From Pseudomonas asplenii (lineage in GTDB: Bacteria; Pseudomonadota; Gammaproteobacteria; Pseudomonadales; Pseudomonadaceae): a DNA stretch of 64,000 bases. Positions 35,270-43,330 of the stretch are shown one piece after another; positions within the stretch are counted from its first letter, which is position 1; each line of letters opens with the position of its first letter. The position numbers were made by a program, and so were the translations under genes. Location of the stretch: NCBI RefSeq assembly GCF_001293465.1, contig NZ_JSYZ01000009.1, forward strand, positions 263,078 to 327,077, read 5' to 3'. The notes beneath the pieces were generated by a model. That model made no database searches and was not told the origin of the DNA. It saw only the letters and a list, made by a program, of their open reading frames with translations.

Positions 35270-35380
35270 TGCTCCTGCCACTCTCACCTCCTACTATCTA
35301 GATTCCCCATTGGATGAGCAGTCCCCGCCAGGACCTCCAGGCCTACATCCAGGGGTAATCGCGTGTGGCGGCGCGCGGTT

Positions 35381-36667
35381 TCACTTCTTCTCGATCTGCG
35401 GTCGCCGGTAAAGGCGGACGCCGATCCTCAGTTGCTCCAGGTAGTCCGAATCGCTCGCATCAGGCGAGAACGTCGTTACCCCATCCCACCCATCATCCCC
35501 CACTTCGAAGACAGACAGCGCAGGCACCGGCTCGCCGTCGACCATGAACCGCGAGATATATCGCCGACGCACCACAGCCTTGTTCTTGGAATACAGCCAC
35601 TCCAGGCGTACCCACACTTCATCCGGGTCCTTGATCGCGTCAGCCAACAATGGCAGCTCGCGAGCGTGCCCCCGCTTTCTGATTTTCAAAGCACCAGTTT
35701 TGGCACTAGTGAACAGATCCCGGCCGATCACCACGGCATCGCCCGTAACATCCTTGAACACTACCGGCGCTGCTTCGGTCGCACCGAACTCGGCCAGGAA
35801 TCGACCGACGTACTCTTCATCGGTCAGGCCGGACGGCAGCAGGCGGCTGGCTGGCAGCTCGCGAGCGGGCGGCAAAGCACCAGGTGCACGACGGTTAGGT
35901 AGCCCCGCCCCCTGAACACTGCTAGCCCGCGCGCCTGGCTCTGGCAATGGGTCATATGCCCGCAATGGCGGTACTGCTGCATTGAGGCGGGATTGACCTG
36001 GTGCGTACTCAAACCCCGGATCGATGCCTTTCGGCACTTGAACGACACGCGGGCCGTTGGGGCTGTTCACGCCAATGGTCTGCCTCTCGTGCTCAATAAC
36101 AGGCGCAGGACCGACACTCAGTCCCTGCCGGTCAACATCTCGCTGACTGAGCATGAACTTTTTGCACTTGCAGCCCCACCCGTTTTGCGGACTGTGCGTT
36201 GCCCACCATGGGTCATCCAGCGGCAGCACCGTCCCGTCCCACGCCAGGTGTTCGGGCCTTGGATGTGCGCTATCGCCGTGGCGATAGACCCCAAACGGCC
36301 GGCGCTTGCGTAGTTCCGGGTCGGCCATCTGGACCTCCCGCCCTGCGTTGTAGGACTGCCGCAGGTTGGTTTCGTAGATCACACGGGAACGCCAGCCACG
36401 GCCGCCGTTGTACTGCCACCCATGTTTACCCACGACCTGGTCGAAGTCCTTTCGGAACTGCTCCAGGGTCAGCCCCTGGCTGATAGCCTTTTCTACGGCC
36501 CCACGCATATCAGCCAGCAATTCCCGCTTGGTCGTCCCCGCCACGACAAACGCCTGGTCATGCTCGACGTTGTAGATATCGGTCCAGGCACGGGTCGGGA
36601 GGTCTGTTTTGCCCCGGAAATAGTCAATCTGCTCCTGGAACGGGAGAGAGCCGTGGGATACCGCCAT
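35381..36667 (-). CDS. MuF-type head protein (Mu gp30) with C-terminal PBECR2-like nuclease domain
   Basis: 428 residues from the ATG at 36667, which has AAGGTGA 8 bases upstream. Residues about 45-170 are the MuF minor head domain ending in NGWGCKCKKF. A Pro/Ala-rich linker (about 225-285) leads to a C-terminal domain of about 125 residues with PVVFKDVTGDAVVIGRDLF, IKDPDEVWVRLEWL and VRRRYISRF. This resembles the PBECR2 group of phage nuclease-like domains fused to MuF proteins. MuF proteins are carried in the virion, so the domain could enter the host with DNA. The domain call is by pattern, not by search. Confidence 0.75.
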   Translation of the reverse strand: MAVSHGSLPFQEQIDYFRGKTDLPTRAWTDIYNVEHDQAFVVAGTTKRELLADMRGAVEKAISQGLTLEQFRKDFDQVVGKHGWQYNGGRGWRSRVIYETNLRQSYNAGREVQMADPELRKRRPFGVYRHGDSAHPRPEHLAWDGTVLPLDDPWWATHSPQNGWGCKCKKFMLSQRDVDRQGLSVGPAPVIEHERQTIGVNSPNGPRVVQVPKGIDPGFEYAPGQSRLNAAVPPLRAYDPLPEPGARASSVQGAGLPNRRAPGALPPARELPASRLLPSGLTDEEYVGRFLAEFGATEAAPVVFKDVTGDAVVIGRDLFTSAKTGALKIRKRGHARELPLLADAIKDPDEVWVRLEWLYSKNKAVVRRRYISRFMVDGEPVPALSVFEVGDDGWDGVTTFSPDASDSDYLEQLRIGVRLYRRPQIEKK

Positions 36668-36694
36668 TAACATTCACCTTATAAGTATGATAAA
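36667..36694 (+). promoter_or_regulatory. Possible promoter of the divergent small gene
   Basis: TTAACA (36667-36672), 16 bases and GATAAA (36689-36694) on the plus strand, 40 bases before the ATG at 36735. It is the only plus-strand promoter-like signal in the head region. Confidence 0.45.
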
Positions 36695-36734
36695 CAGTAG
36701 TTTCTCTACCAATGCCTGAAGGGAATGTATAGGT

Positions 36735-36974
36735 ATGAAAGATAAACTTACTGAAGTTACAGCCGCGCAAGGAATCATCAGTGGCCAGTTGGCAACTGCA
36801 TTTATTGCAATCATCCTCGTCCTGAAGAAGCAACCCGGCTTTGATATTGAATCATTCGACCGTGATATCCAGCGGCTGATTGACCTAGCTGATATAGGCA
36901 CTGACCGAAACGTGACCGATGAAATACTCAGATCGGTGTTAGAGTCCCCTCAAGATATCGTTTCTCCCAGCTAA
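36735..36974 (+). CDS. Small plus-strand gene in the head cluster (moron or immunity candidate)
   Basis: 79 residues, against the direction of all late genes. It starts 67 bases from the MuF start and ends 36 bases inside the 3' end of the portal gene on the other strand. It is visibly more AT-rich than its neighbours. The sequence has one hydrophobic stretch (GQLATAFIAIILVL) then acidic helices (DIESFDRDIQRLIDLADIG). I do not recognise it. Independent orientation, its own promoter-like signal and different composition fit a lysogenically expressed accessory gene. Confidence 0.6.
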   Translation: MKDKLTEVTAAQGIISGQLATAFIAIILVLKKQPGFDIESFDRDIQRLIDLADIGTDRNVTDEILRSVLESPQDIVSPS

Positions 36975-38495
36975 ACTCGCAGCAACAAGAGCATCAGCCA
37001 TAGCATCAGAAAACTGACTGATGCTCATGGCTGGATAGACCTCAATTAGTCGATCCCGGAACTCTTCCAGGCTACTGACTTCATCAAGCAACCCTTTGAT
37101 GTCATCGACCATATCGTCCATGTAAGAGGCTGCCGCCACCTCCAGTGTCTTGACCTGGTTATCGACGATATCTGGAATAGATGCTGGCAGGCCGGGCGCC
37201 TGCTCACGGTTCACAGCACGCGCAAGTTGCTGATCTGGCGTAGGCGCCGGGGCTCCCAATAAATCAGCACCCACGCTAGGGGTTGGCAGATTGAGCCTGT
37301 CACGAATAACCGACTGTTCGACCTTCAGGCCCAGCGGCACCAGGTCTTTCATCGCTTGAATCAGTAGTTTTGTATCTTCTGGCTGCGGCACATCCAGGAT
37401 CAGCCGTGGATAACCACGACCTGGTGCGAAGTTAAGATCGCACCAGGGGCGCACAAAAGAGCGATTCAGCGTGTTAGACAGGGCTTTGGCGTCAGCCTGA
37501 AGCAGATCGAGGCGCACCTCGTTGTGAATGGTTGCCTGCGCCTGGCTGCTGCCGTCATCGGCCGACATGGTCTGGCCCACTACGCCCTTGCTGATTTGTT
37601 TGTCCCACCACTCGGCCAAGCCTTTGAAGAACTCCCCGGCCCCCGCCACATTCGCAGCGGCAGTAAAGTCGATGCGCATGCTATCGGGGATCACAGCAGC
37701 AGCATCACTGCCCAGGTTGGCGACCGCCGACATCAGTGTGCTGATATCCTCTTTGCTCGCACCAGGGCCATACCGACCGACCCGCATTGGCAGGCCGTAG
37801 ATATCTGCCAGGGCCATCCAGTCTTTCCACGCCCACGACTTGCACATGTAGCCCACAGCGGCCAGGCGGGCCAGACCACCTCGGATCGGCAGGCCAGAAC
37901 GGATACGCGGCAGGTGCACAATGAATTTGTAAGGAGCCAGAGCCACACCGTTGACCACATCCGACTCATCGAGCAGTCGTAGCTCCCGGCCGGTTTCACG
38001 GTCGAACTGGAAGAAGCGCTGGTCGCGAGCCTCATAGCGTGAAGGATTCCAGGTCTTACCGCTCCGGTCCCAAATGATTTCGGAGACGGCATAGCCCTTG
38101 CCCATAGCATCGGTCAGGTCGGCTTGAAGCTCACCGAACTCCGGCGAATCGACAAGCTCCTTGAGCTGATCAGCACGGCGCACGTCTTCAGCGTCATCGC
38201 TGGCCGCTTCAACCCTGACGTTCAGGCCAGCTATCGTCAGCTTGCGAGTCTGGAGCACAGACGCATAGTGCAGATCGCGCTCTTCCATTTCCTCAGCGAG
38301 CGTCAGGTAGTCGCGAGCGTCGCCCTCGGTGGCGGCCTGCAGGAGACTCGCCAGCCGCTGCGGTGTCAGACCGTTTGCAACGGATGGGTGCCAAATTTGG
38401 CGAACACCGGTGGTACGGGCGACCGCCAGCTCTTCCGTTAGTTTGTCGTACTGGATCGGCCGGCCGTACTGGTCGACGATATTGGATTGAGCCAT
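36939..38495 (-). CDS. Portal protein, Mu gp29 (DUF935)
   Basis: 518 residues from the ATG at 38495, which overlaps the terminase stop (TAATG). DUF935 signatures: ASLLQAATEGDARDYLTLAEEMEERDLHYASVLQTRK, GKGYAVSEIIWDRSG and GRYGPGASKEDISTLMSAVANLGSDAAAVIPDSM. It forms the dodecameric vertex for DNA entry. The last 36 bases overlap the plus-strand small gene. Confidence 0.92.
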   Translation of the reverse strand: MAQSNIVDQYGRPIQYDKLTEELAVARTTGVRQIWHPSVANGLTPQRLASLLQAATEGDARDYLTLAEEMEERDLHYASVLQTRKLTIAGLNVRVEAASDDAEDVRRADQLKELVDSPEFGELQADLTDAMGKGYAVSEIIWDRSGKTWNPSRYEARDQRFFQFDRETGRELRLLDESDVVNGVALAPYKFIVHLPRIRSGLPIRGGLARLAAVGYMCKSWAWKDWMALADIYGLPMRVGRYGPGASKEDISTLMSAVANLGSDAAAVIPDSMRIDFTAAANVAGAGEFFKGLAEWWDKQISKGVVGQTMSADDGSSQAQATIHNEVRLDLLQADAKALSNTLNRSFVRPWCDLNFAPGRGYPRLILDVPQPEDTKLLIQAMKDLVPLGLKVEQSVIRDRLNLPTPSVGADLLGAPAPTPDQQLARAVNREQAPGLPASIPDIVDNQVKTLEVAAASYMDDMVDDIKGLLDEVSSLEEFRDRLIEVYPAMSISQFSDAMADALVAASLAGRNDILRGL

Positions 38496-40051
38496 TACCA
38501 AATGCCCTTCTGTGAGCGCCAGCCTGCCACGCTGTGCTTGATCTGCCGATCAGACTCAGCCACGGGTTGGACTCGGTGATATTCAAAGATTTCGATTTCC
38601 TGGCGGGACGCGTAGTCGGCCAGGACAGCAGCAATACCAGCGTCGCCGTGACGCTTGCCGCCGGACTTCTCGCCTTTTTCGCTGGTGCGGCGCTCGGGAA
38701 TGCGGGCGACGCCCTTGACCATGCGGAAAGCGCGCACATCACTGACCACGTCCTTGTCAGCCGGGATGTCATAAAAGGTGTCGTCTTCCAGGGCGGTTTT
38801 GAATGGCGGCATGTTGTCGCGATACCAGCCCTCGGTCAGCATCACCCGCTCAATCCGGTTGAAACCGAACTCGACTGCGGCGTCCTCTGCCAATTGCGAA
38901 CCATTACCCCTGGCATCGTTGGCCCCCTTCAGGAAGTTGGGAAGGCGGCGCACGATGTAGGCCAGAATCTGGAACTGTTGCTTGAACGGTACGTTGCGCA
39001 GCTCGACCACAAAGGGGGTGCGACGACGCAGGTTCTGTTCCTTAAGCAGCGGCCATATCACCGAGAGATCCCCAGTACGACCGAAGTCCATGCCGTAGAA
39101 GCTCTGGACATCAAGGGGAATCTCCCTGAGCAACGGGAGCAGATGCTCTTCGCACCACTCCAACGACTCGGCCAAACGCAGATGCTCGGCAGCCGTTTCA
39201 TAGCCCTGCGGGTAGGCCAGGCGCAGTACAGGCACCTCGCGGCTGCTCCGTTGTTCAACCAGGGCCATGCTCAAGAATGCACCGCCGCCTTGGGAGGGTA
39301 CGCAGTCCAGCTCTTCTTCGGCCGCATCTCCGTAGAAATCGTACACGTCCTGGACCCAAGCGGCCTCTTCCTCGGGCTTGTACTCAATGCCTTTACGCAG
39401 GCAAACGCGGTTGTACAGACCGTCAGCCACGGCATCACGAAACGGGCAGCGAAACAGCTCTCCCTTGCGCTTGCCGGCCCGGATCTCGTTGATCAGCTCA
39501 TTGAAGGCGTTTTCCGTGCCGTCATGTGTGCTGATGACATGAACCTCACCGCCCCAGATCAGGAGGGCCAAAGCGGCTTTCAACAGTTCGGCTAGATCCT
39601 GATGGAACGCCGCCTCATCAATCACGACAACGCCCTGGCGACCACGTAGGTTAGAAGGCCGACTTGTCAATGCAACGATGCGATGGGCGCTCGGGAAGGA
39701 GATGGTGTAAGTCTTGATATGTTTGTCCGGGTCACTATCCGGCCAAATGCCTTCTTCGACCTCGCCAGCCGCATAGTTAAATGCCCGTGCCCACATGGCA
39801 CAGGCCTGAATGTACTCGACTGTCATGTCCTGGTTGTATCCCAGGTAATAGACCGTCTGTCCTCCTGCTGGCTTTTCAGCGGCAGCGACCAGGACGTTGT
39901 CCGCCGCTTCAGCCCAGGTCAACCCGATACGGCGAGACTTCTCGCCGACTTTCAGCGGGGCACGGATACCGATCCAGCGTTTCTGATAGTCGAGCAACAC
40001 AGCCGGCGCTTCAATAAGCGCAGTGCTTTCGAGAACGACAGGAACCGCCAT
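38495..40051 (-). CDS. Large terminase subunit, Mu gp28
   Basis: 518 residues. The ATPase part has YQKRWIGIRAPLKVGEKSRRIGLTWAEA as the Walker A-like region and GVVVIDEAAFH as Walker B; the nuclease part has YGMDFGRTGDLSVIWPL with acidic residues. It cuts and packages host-linked DNA by headful packaging, as in Mu. The start overlaps the gp27 stop (TGATG). Confidence 0.93.
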   Translation of the reverse strand: MAVPVVLESTALIEAPAVLLDYQKRWIGIRAPLKVGEKSRRIGLTWAEAADNVLVAAAEKPAGGQTVYYLGYNQDMTVEYIQACAMWARAFNYAAGEVEEGIWPDSDPDKHIKTYTISFPSAHRIVALTSRPSNLRGRQGVVVIDEAAFHQDLAELLKAALALLIWGGEVHVISTHDGTENAFNELINEIRAGKRKGELFRCPFRDAVADGLYNRVCLRKGIEYKPEEEAAWVQDVYDFYGDAAEEELDCVPSQGGGAFLSMALVEQRSSREVPVLRLAYPQGYETAAEHLRLAESLEWCEEHLLPLLREIPLDVQSFYGMDFGRTGDLSVIWPLLKEQNLRRRTPFVVELRNVPFKQQFQILAYIVRRLPNFLKGANDARGNGSQLAEDAAVEFGFNRIERVMLTEGWYRDNMPPFKTALEDDTFYDIPADKDVVSDVRAFRMVKGVARIPERRTSEKGEKSGGKRHGDAGIAAVLADYASRQEIEIFEYHRVQPVAESDRQIKHSVAGWRSQKGIW

Positions 40052-40563
40052 CAGGCTGCCATCCCCAGGATCTCGCGCCGGATCTGATCGACCGTCTCTT
40101 GGGTAAGCCCACCTTTCTTGGCGATCTTCTCCACGCGGGCCGCAGCCGCCTCGGCCTTCTCACGAACTTCGGTCTGCCATTTCTTCTGCATGACAGAGGC
40201 CCGCCCCAGTTCAGAGATTGCCTTTGCCATCTTTGTCAGGTCGACCTTCTGCTCACCGTCCATCAGAACGTTGAACAGGCGTTCCTGGGTCAAGCGCATC
40301 AGGGCTTCATTGACTGCACCCTCATCATCCGGCGCCGCCATGACCACCGCCTTTGCCTGAGCAGAGGACGTCTTCAACGCCGCGAGCCGTAGTTCGAAGT
40401 CAGAACCGTAGCGATGTAGAGCGCTTTTCCCGATGGAATAGCCCCTGTTCTCCAGCTCAGCCGACAGGGCCTCATAGCCGGAAAAGTTCGACTCAACCAG
40501 GGACACATCCAACCACTCTTTGACTGCGGCCGGGAGCCCGGCAACTTTGCTACGCGGGGGCAT
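40051..40563 (-). CDS. Small terminase-type DNA-binding protein, Mu gp27 (DUF3486)
   Basis: 170 residues. The N-terminus MPPRSKVAGLPAAVKEWLDV and a helix-turn-helix (NFSGYEALSAELENRGYSIGKSALHRYG) are DUF3486 features; the C-terminal half is coiled coil. It is thought to recognise the phage packaging end and load gp28. Coupled to gp28. Confidence 0.88.
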   Translation of the reverse strand: MPPRSKVAGLPAAVKEWLDVSLVESNFSGYEALSAELENRGYSIGKSALHRYGSDFELRLAALKTSSAQAKAVVMAAPDDEGAVNEALMRLTQERLFNVLMDGEQKVDLTKMAKAISELGRASVMQKKWQTEVREKAEAAAARVEKIAKKGGLTQETVDQIRREILGMAA

Positions 40564-40566
40564 GGC

Positions 40567-40875
40567 TCAACCGCTCCAGTCAGGCCGGGCGATACCGGGG
40601 TTGCAAGGAATGGTGTACTCGGCGATGTCGACGCCGTAGTGGGTCAAACCGCAGATCCATTGGCCCTGTGGAGACTTTTGCAGCGTGACCAGCGAACGGT
40701 CGGCCAAGTAGTCGAGTTCACGACGTACTTCCAACTGGGTAGCATCTGGATAGATGCCCTGGATCGTTGCCAGCACCACGGCCTCATGCGGGTCCACCGG
40801 CCGAGAAGTGTTGAGTGTCAAAATGATGTACCAGCGCAGGGATTCGCGCCGGACCTTGGCAGTGTCAATCTTCAT
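40567..40875 (-). CDS. Winged-helix protein, Mu gp26-like
   Basis: 102 residues. Winged-helix pattern (LRWYIILTLNTSRPVDPHEAVVLATIQGIYPDATQLEVRRELDYLADRSLV) followed by a short tail ITHYG-type motif (GLTHYGVDIAEYTIPC). Mu gp26 sits at the same place before gp27. Exact role unknown. Its start overlaps the upstream stop. Confidence 0.7.
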   Translation of the reverse strand: MKIDTAKVRRESLRWYIILTLNTSRPVDPHEAVVLATIQGIYPDATQLEVRRELDYLADRSLVTLQKSPQGQWICGLTHYGVDIAEYTIPCNPGIARPDWSG

Positions 40876-41183
40876 TCACGTGCTCCCCTGAGCTGTATGT
40901 TTTCAATTCGTAGGGCCAAGGTATCCAGCTTGGCTTCAAGGATTGTTTGGTTGCGGACGTAGTCTTCTCGCCTGACGTAGTGCAGCGGCATTTCACCCCG
41001 CAAACGCTCCAGGCCGATCTCAACCGTTCGCAGGCGCTCGGAATCTCTGGCTACGGCTTCGAAGCGTTCATCGAGGCGGTTTTCCATTTGCGCCAGTAGC
41101 ACTTTCACCAGGCCTGCGAACATCGCGAGCAAGGTCGCCGCTGTCCCGACCAACTGCCAAACAGGCATTTCAATCGTTGTCAT
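40872..41183 (-). CDS. Small membrane protein with coiled coil (Mu gp25 / DUF2730-like)
   Basis: 103 residues. One N-terminal membrane segment (VWQLVGTAATLLAMFAGLVKVLL) and a charged coiled-coil tail. The size and position between the lysis and terminase genes fit DUF2730, seen as Mu gp25. Function unknown. Overlaps both neighbours by 4 bases. Confidence 0.65.
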   Translation of the reverse strand: MTTIEMPVWQLVGTAATLLAMFAGLVKVLLAQMENRLDERFEAVARDSERLRTVEIGLERLRGEMPLHYVRREDYVRNQTILEAKLDTLALRIENIQLRGARE

Positions 41184-41395
41184 TTACGGCTCATCCGTTC
41201 GTGGATGGACTGGCAATCGATGCACAGCAAGACGCCAGGGATTGCGAGGCGGCGCCCCTCGGGGATGTCACTCCCGCAATCCTCGCAATGGGTTGCTGAA
41301 TTGCCGATGGGGCGGTGGGACCGCGCCAGATGTGCCGCCAAGGCAGCGTCGCGGTTGGCTTCCTCAACTTCGGAAGCACGGTCAAGATCGTCCAT
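41180..41395 (-). CDS. TraR/DksA-type zinc finger protein
   Basis: 71 residues from the ATG at 41395; a longer GTG-started frame overlaps the spanin genes. C4 zinc motif in HCEDCGSDIPEGRRLAIPGVLLCIDCQSIHE typical of short TraR/DksA proteins. These bind RNA polymerase in the secondary channel without ppGpp and can alter host promoters. It may help switch transcription late in infection. Confidence 0.85.
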   Translation of the reverse strand: MDDLDRASEVEEANRDAALAAHLARSHRPIGNSATHCEDCGSDIPEGRRLAIPGVLLCIDCQSIHERMSRK

Positions 41396-41984
41396 GGGTG
41401 TTCCATTCAATGAGTTTCTTGAGTTGCACACGGCAGGTGGCGGACCGCTCACCGTTGCGCACGTGGTTTTGCAGAATGTCTTGCTGGGTTACGCCTGAGG
41501 CGAGCTGGTCAGCGGTTGAGGTTCCTCGGGCAGGATCAGCAGCTCGGCTGGAGGCATCAGCGGGACGCACTGCGGAATGACTGCTGGCTTCGTTCCACAC
41601 GCGGACAAAGCCAGCAGTGAACAGACAAGCAGGCACCGGCTCAGGCTGAGCGTCGAGGTTGCGGCGATAGAGCTTCGTGACACGGTCAATCTCCCCTTGG
41701 AGCTTGTCGGTAGTTTTGCGTAAGTCTGCTTTTGTGCTTGCTAGCTGGCTGGCGAGCAGTTGCCCCTTTTCCTGCGAGGCACGTAGCTCGCCAAGGGCAG
41801 CATCGGCCGCCTGCTGCTTCTCTCGTGCGCTGCTCTCCCGCAGATCGGCGGCGACCGCGTCTCCAACTGCTTTAGCCGTGGTGAACCCCTGGTCATACCC
41901 GTCCAGGTACGTCATGCGCAGGATGAGGACGACTGCGGCGACGGCAGCAACCCACCAGGTTGCCGGGCTGAGCAGGTCTTTCAT
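41382..41984 (-). CDS. Rz-like inner-membrane spanin
   Basis: 200 residues from the ATG at 41984 (SD AAAGGAG at good spacing; an ATG two codons upstream is also possible). One N-terminal membrane helix (WWVAAVAAVVLILRMTYLDG) followed by a long coiled coil (SSAREKQQAADAALGELRASQEKGQLL). Typical i-spanin that pairs with Rz1 to fuse the inner and outer membranes at lysis. The lytic transglycosylase gene ends on its start (4-base overlap). Confidence 0.85.
   Translation of the reverse strand: MKDLLSPATWWVAAVAAVVLILRMTYLDGYDQGFTTAKAVGDAVAADLRESSAREKQQAADAALGELRASQEKGQLLASQLASTKADLRKTTDKLQGEIDRVTKLYRRNLDAQPEPVPACLFTAGFVRVWNEASSHSAVRPADASSRAADPARGTSTADQLASGVTQQDILQNHVRNGERSATCRVQLKKLIEWNTHGRS
41489..41689 (-). 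CDS. Rz1-like outer-membrane spanin lipoprotein nested in Rz
   Basis: 66 residues in a different frame inside the Rz gene. Signal sequence with a lipobox LSAC at residues 28-31 (Cys31), followed by a proline-rich short mature part (QCVPLMPPAELLILPEEPQ). Nested Rz1 genes with this architecture are standard in tailed phages. It completes the spanin pair. Confidence 0.85.
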   Translation of the reverse strand: MTVSRSSIAATSTLSLSRCLLVCSLLALSACGTKPAVIPQCVPLMPPAELLILPEEPQPLTSSPQA

Positions 41985-42613
41985 TGGCATACTCCTTTGC
42001 CCCACCCAGCAGCCACATAAAGCGGCTCCCAGCGGCGCAGGATGACTTGTGGGTACTGGCGGTTCTCCTTGAACGCAGCGACCGAGCGGCCAGCGTTGAA
42101 CCGCTCAACCGATCCGAACCAGGTCAGCGGATCGGCACCCGATGCCGAGGCCAACTTGCGGTCACGGATTACCCAGCCCTGGCCGCCGTTGTAACTGGAC
42201 AGAACCATCGCACCTTGTTCGCAGGCATCTCGGGCATTGATGCGGTCGGCCAGCCAACGGTCGTAACTGACCAGCGCTTGCATGGACCAGGAGGGGTTAA
42301 ACGGTTCAACTTTGCCCAGCTTTTTCGGGAACAGTTGAGCGAGCCAGGTCGCGGTCGAGGGCATCACCTGACCCAGGCCTTGCGCACCGACTGGAGACGT
42401 CGCGTCGAACCGCCAGCGGCTTTCCTGGTGGATCTGCGCGGCGAAGGTAGCCACAGGGGCATCCAGCCCCCATTCGGCCTGGGCGATCCGCGTGAGGTCG
42501 CGCCGATATCGCTCGGCCTCACTCGGCACCTCGGCATGCGCCGAGCCGCACAGGGCCACCACAGCCAGCAGGGCCAAAAAACCCAGTGATAGATAAATGC
42601 GGGATTTCGCCAT
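41981..42613 (-). CDS. Lytic transglycosylase endolysin (SLT family)
   Basis: 210 residues. N-terminal hydrophobic segment, probably a signal-arrest-release or signal peptide (LSLGFLALLAVVALCGSAHA). SLT domain with catalytic glutamate in HQESRWRFD, the GAQGLGQVMPSTA motif and NGGQG/AFKENRQYPQVIL. It cleaves peptidoglycan at lysis. It lies directly after the holin-like gene. Confidence 0.9.
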   Translation of the reverse strand: MAKSRIYLSLGFLALLAVVALCGSAHAEVPSEAERYRRDLTRIAQAEWGLDAPVATFAAQIHQESRWRFDATSPVGAQGLGQVMPSTATWLAQLFPKKLGKVEPFNPSWSMQALVSYDRWLADRINARDACEQGAMVLSSYNGGQGWVIRDRKLASASGADPLTWFGSVERFNAGRSVAAFKENRQYPQVILRRWEPLYVAAGWGKGVCQ

Positions 42614-42614
42614 G

Positions 42615-42902
42615 TCACAGCCCCAGTGTCAGACCAAGGATGCAAGCGAGGACGACCACGGCACGACGAATGCCAGCCCAGGAGCGTTCATAACGCCGAA
42701 CCTGGTTAGGGCGTGCATACGGGAACAGCGCGCGGTCGATCCAGTAGCCCAGCACACCGCCGAGCGTGACCAGACCGCATTTGTAGAGAACGACTGGCAG
42801 CTTGGTCGGAGCGACAATGGCAAGGCAAAACAGCAGCGCGATGGTGATCAGCGTCCAGTCGGTCATACGTGGCGCACGCGGGCGCCGTGGGATAGCGGCC
42901 AT
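42615..42902 (-). CDS. Holin-like membrane protein
   Basis: 95 residues, three potential membrane segments (LITIALLFCLAIVAP, VVLYKCGLVTLGGVLGYWI, AVVVLACILGLTLGL) and a basic N-terminus (IPRRPRAPR). Position just before the transglycosylase in the lysis cassette supports a holin. It is coupled to the upstream gene (stop and ATG share a base) with AAGGAGG. Confidence 0.75.
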   Translation of the reverse strand: MAAIPRRPRAPRMTDWTLITIALLFCLAIVAPTKLPVVLYKCGLVTLGGVLGYWIDRALFPYARPNQVRRYERSWAGIRRAVVVLACILGLTLGL

Positions 42903-43213
42903 TAGGCCTCCTTAGATTGGTTGAGTAGGGAGCGGATACTTGCGATGGAGTGCGCAGCGACGACGGGATTGCCCCGCACGACCGCTACGCCTGCATAGGT
43001 GCCAATAACTGGCGGTGCGGTGTATTGCTTCGGGCGAAGTTTTTCTTTCTGCCGAACGTGTTCGGCGACTCGACGCTCATGGCTCTCGACGATCAGCCCG
43101 ACAGTTGCACGCCACTCCACCGGACACTTCTCCATCAGCTCACGCTTGCCGTCGTCAAACGGCTCGTCGATTACGAGCTGTGCGTACTGCCGTGAGGATC
43201 GTGGATAAGCCAT
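42902..43213 (-). CDS. Protein of unknown function before the holin gene
   Basis: 103 residues (MAYPRSSRQYAQLVIDEPFDDGKRELMEKCPVEWRATVGLIVESHERRVAEHVRQ). Helical, soluble, no recognised domain. It is the first gene after the terminator at 43291-43318, so it may head the late transcript with the lysis genes. Confidence 0.65.
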   Translation of the reverse strand: MAYPRSSRQYAQLVIDEPFDDGKRELMEKCPVEWRATVGLIVESHERRVAEHVRQKEKLRPKQYTAPPVIGTYAGVAVVRGNPVVAAHSIASIRSLLNQSKEA

Positions 43214-43290
43214 GAATGGTGGACCTGCCGGATTGATGTCCGAGCTAGATTCACCTGTGAGGGCAGCGTCCTGTGTTTCTTAAGCACGCA
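43214..43290 (-). promoter_or_regulatory. Probable late promoter region
   Basis: About 77 non-coding bases follow the terminator and precede the lysis-head transcript. No good -35/-10 pair is visible, as expected for an activator-dependent phage promoter under a Mor/C-type protein. This is inferred from position. Confidence 0.3.
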
Positions 43291-43318
43291 AGAAAAAGCC
43301 CCGCGATTGCGAGGCTTT
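43291..43318 (-). terminator. Strong intrinsic terminator at the end of the early operon
   Basis: On the minus strand a 10-bp stem (AAAGCCTCGC with GCGGGGCTTT, one G-U pair) and AATC loop are followed by TTCTT. It lies 13 bases after the secreted-protein gene and separates early from late transcription. Confidence 0.75.
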
Positions 43319-43330
43319 GGGGATGGTGGT

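Noticed and set aside
38387..38400. GTGCCAAATTTGG inside the portal gene resembling a transposase site
   Set aside because: It lies far from the ends within conserved coding sequence and matches only part of the terminal repeat, so it is probably chance.
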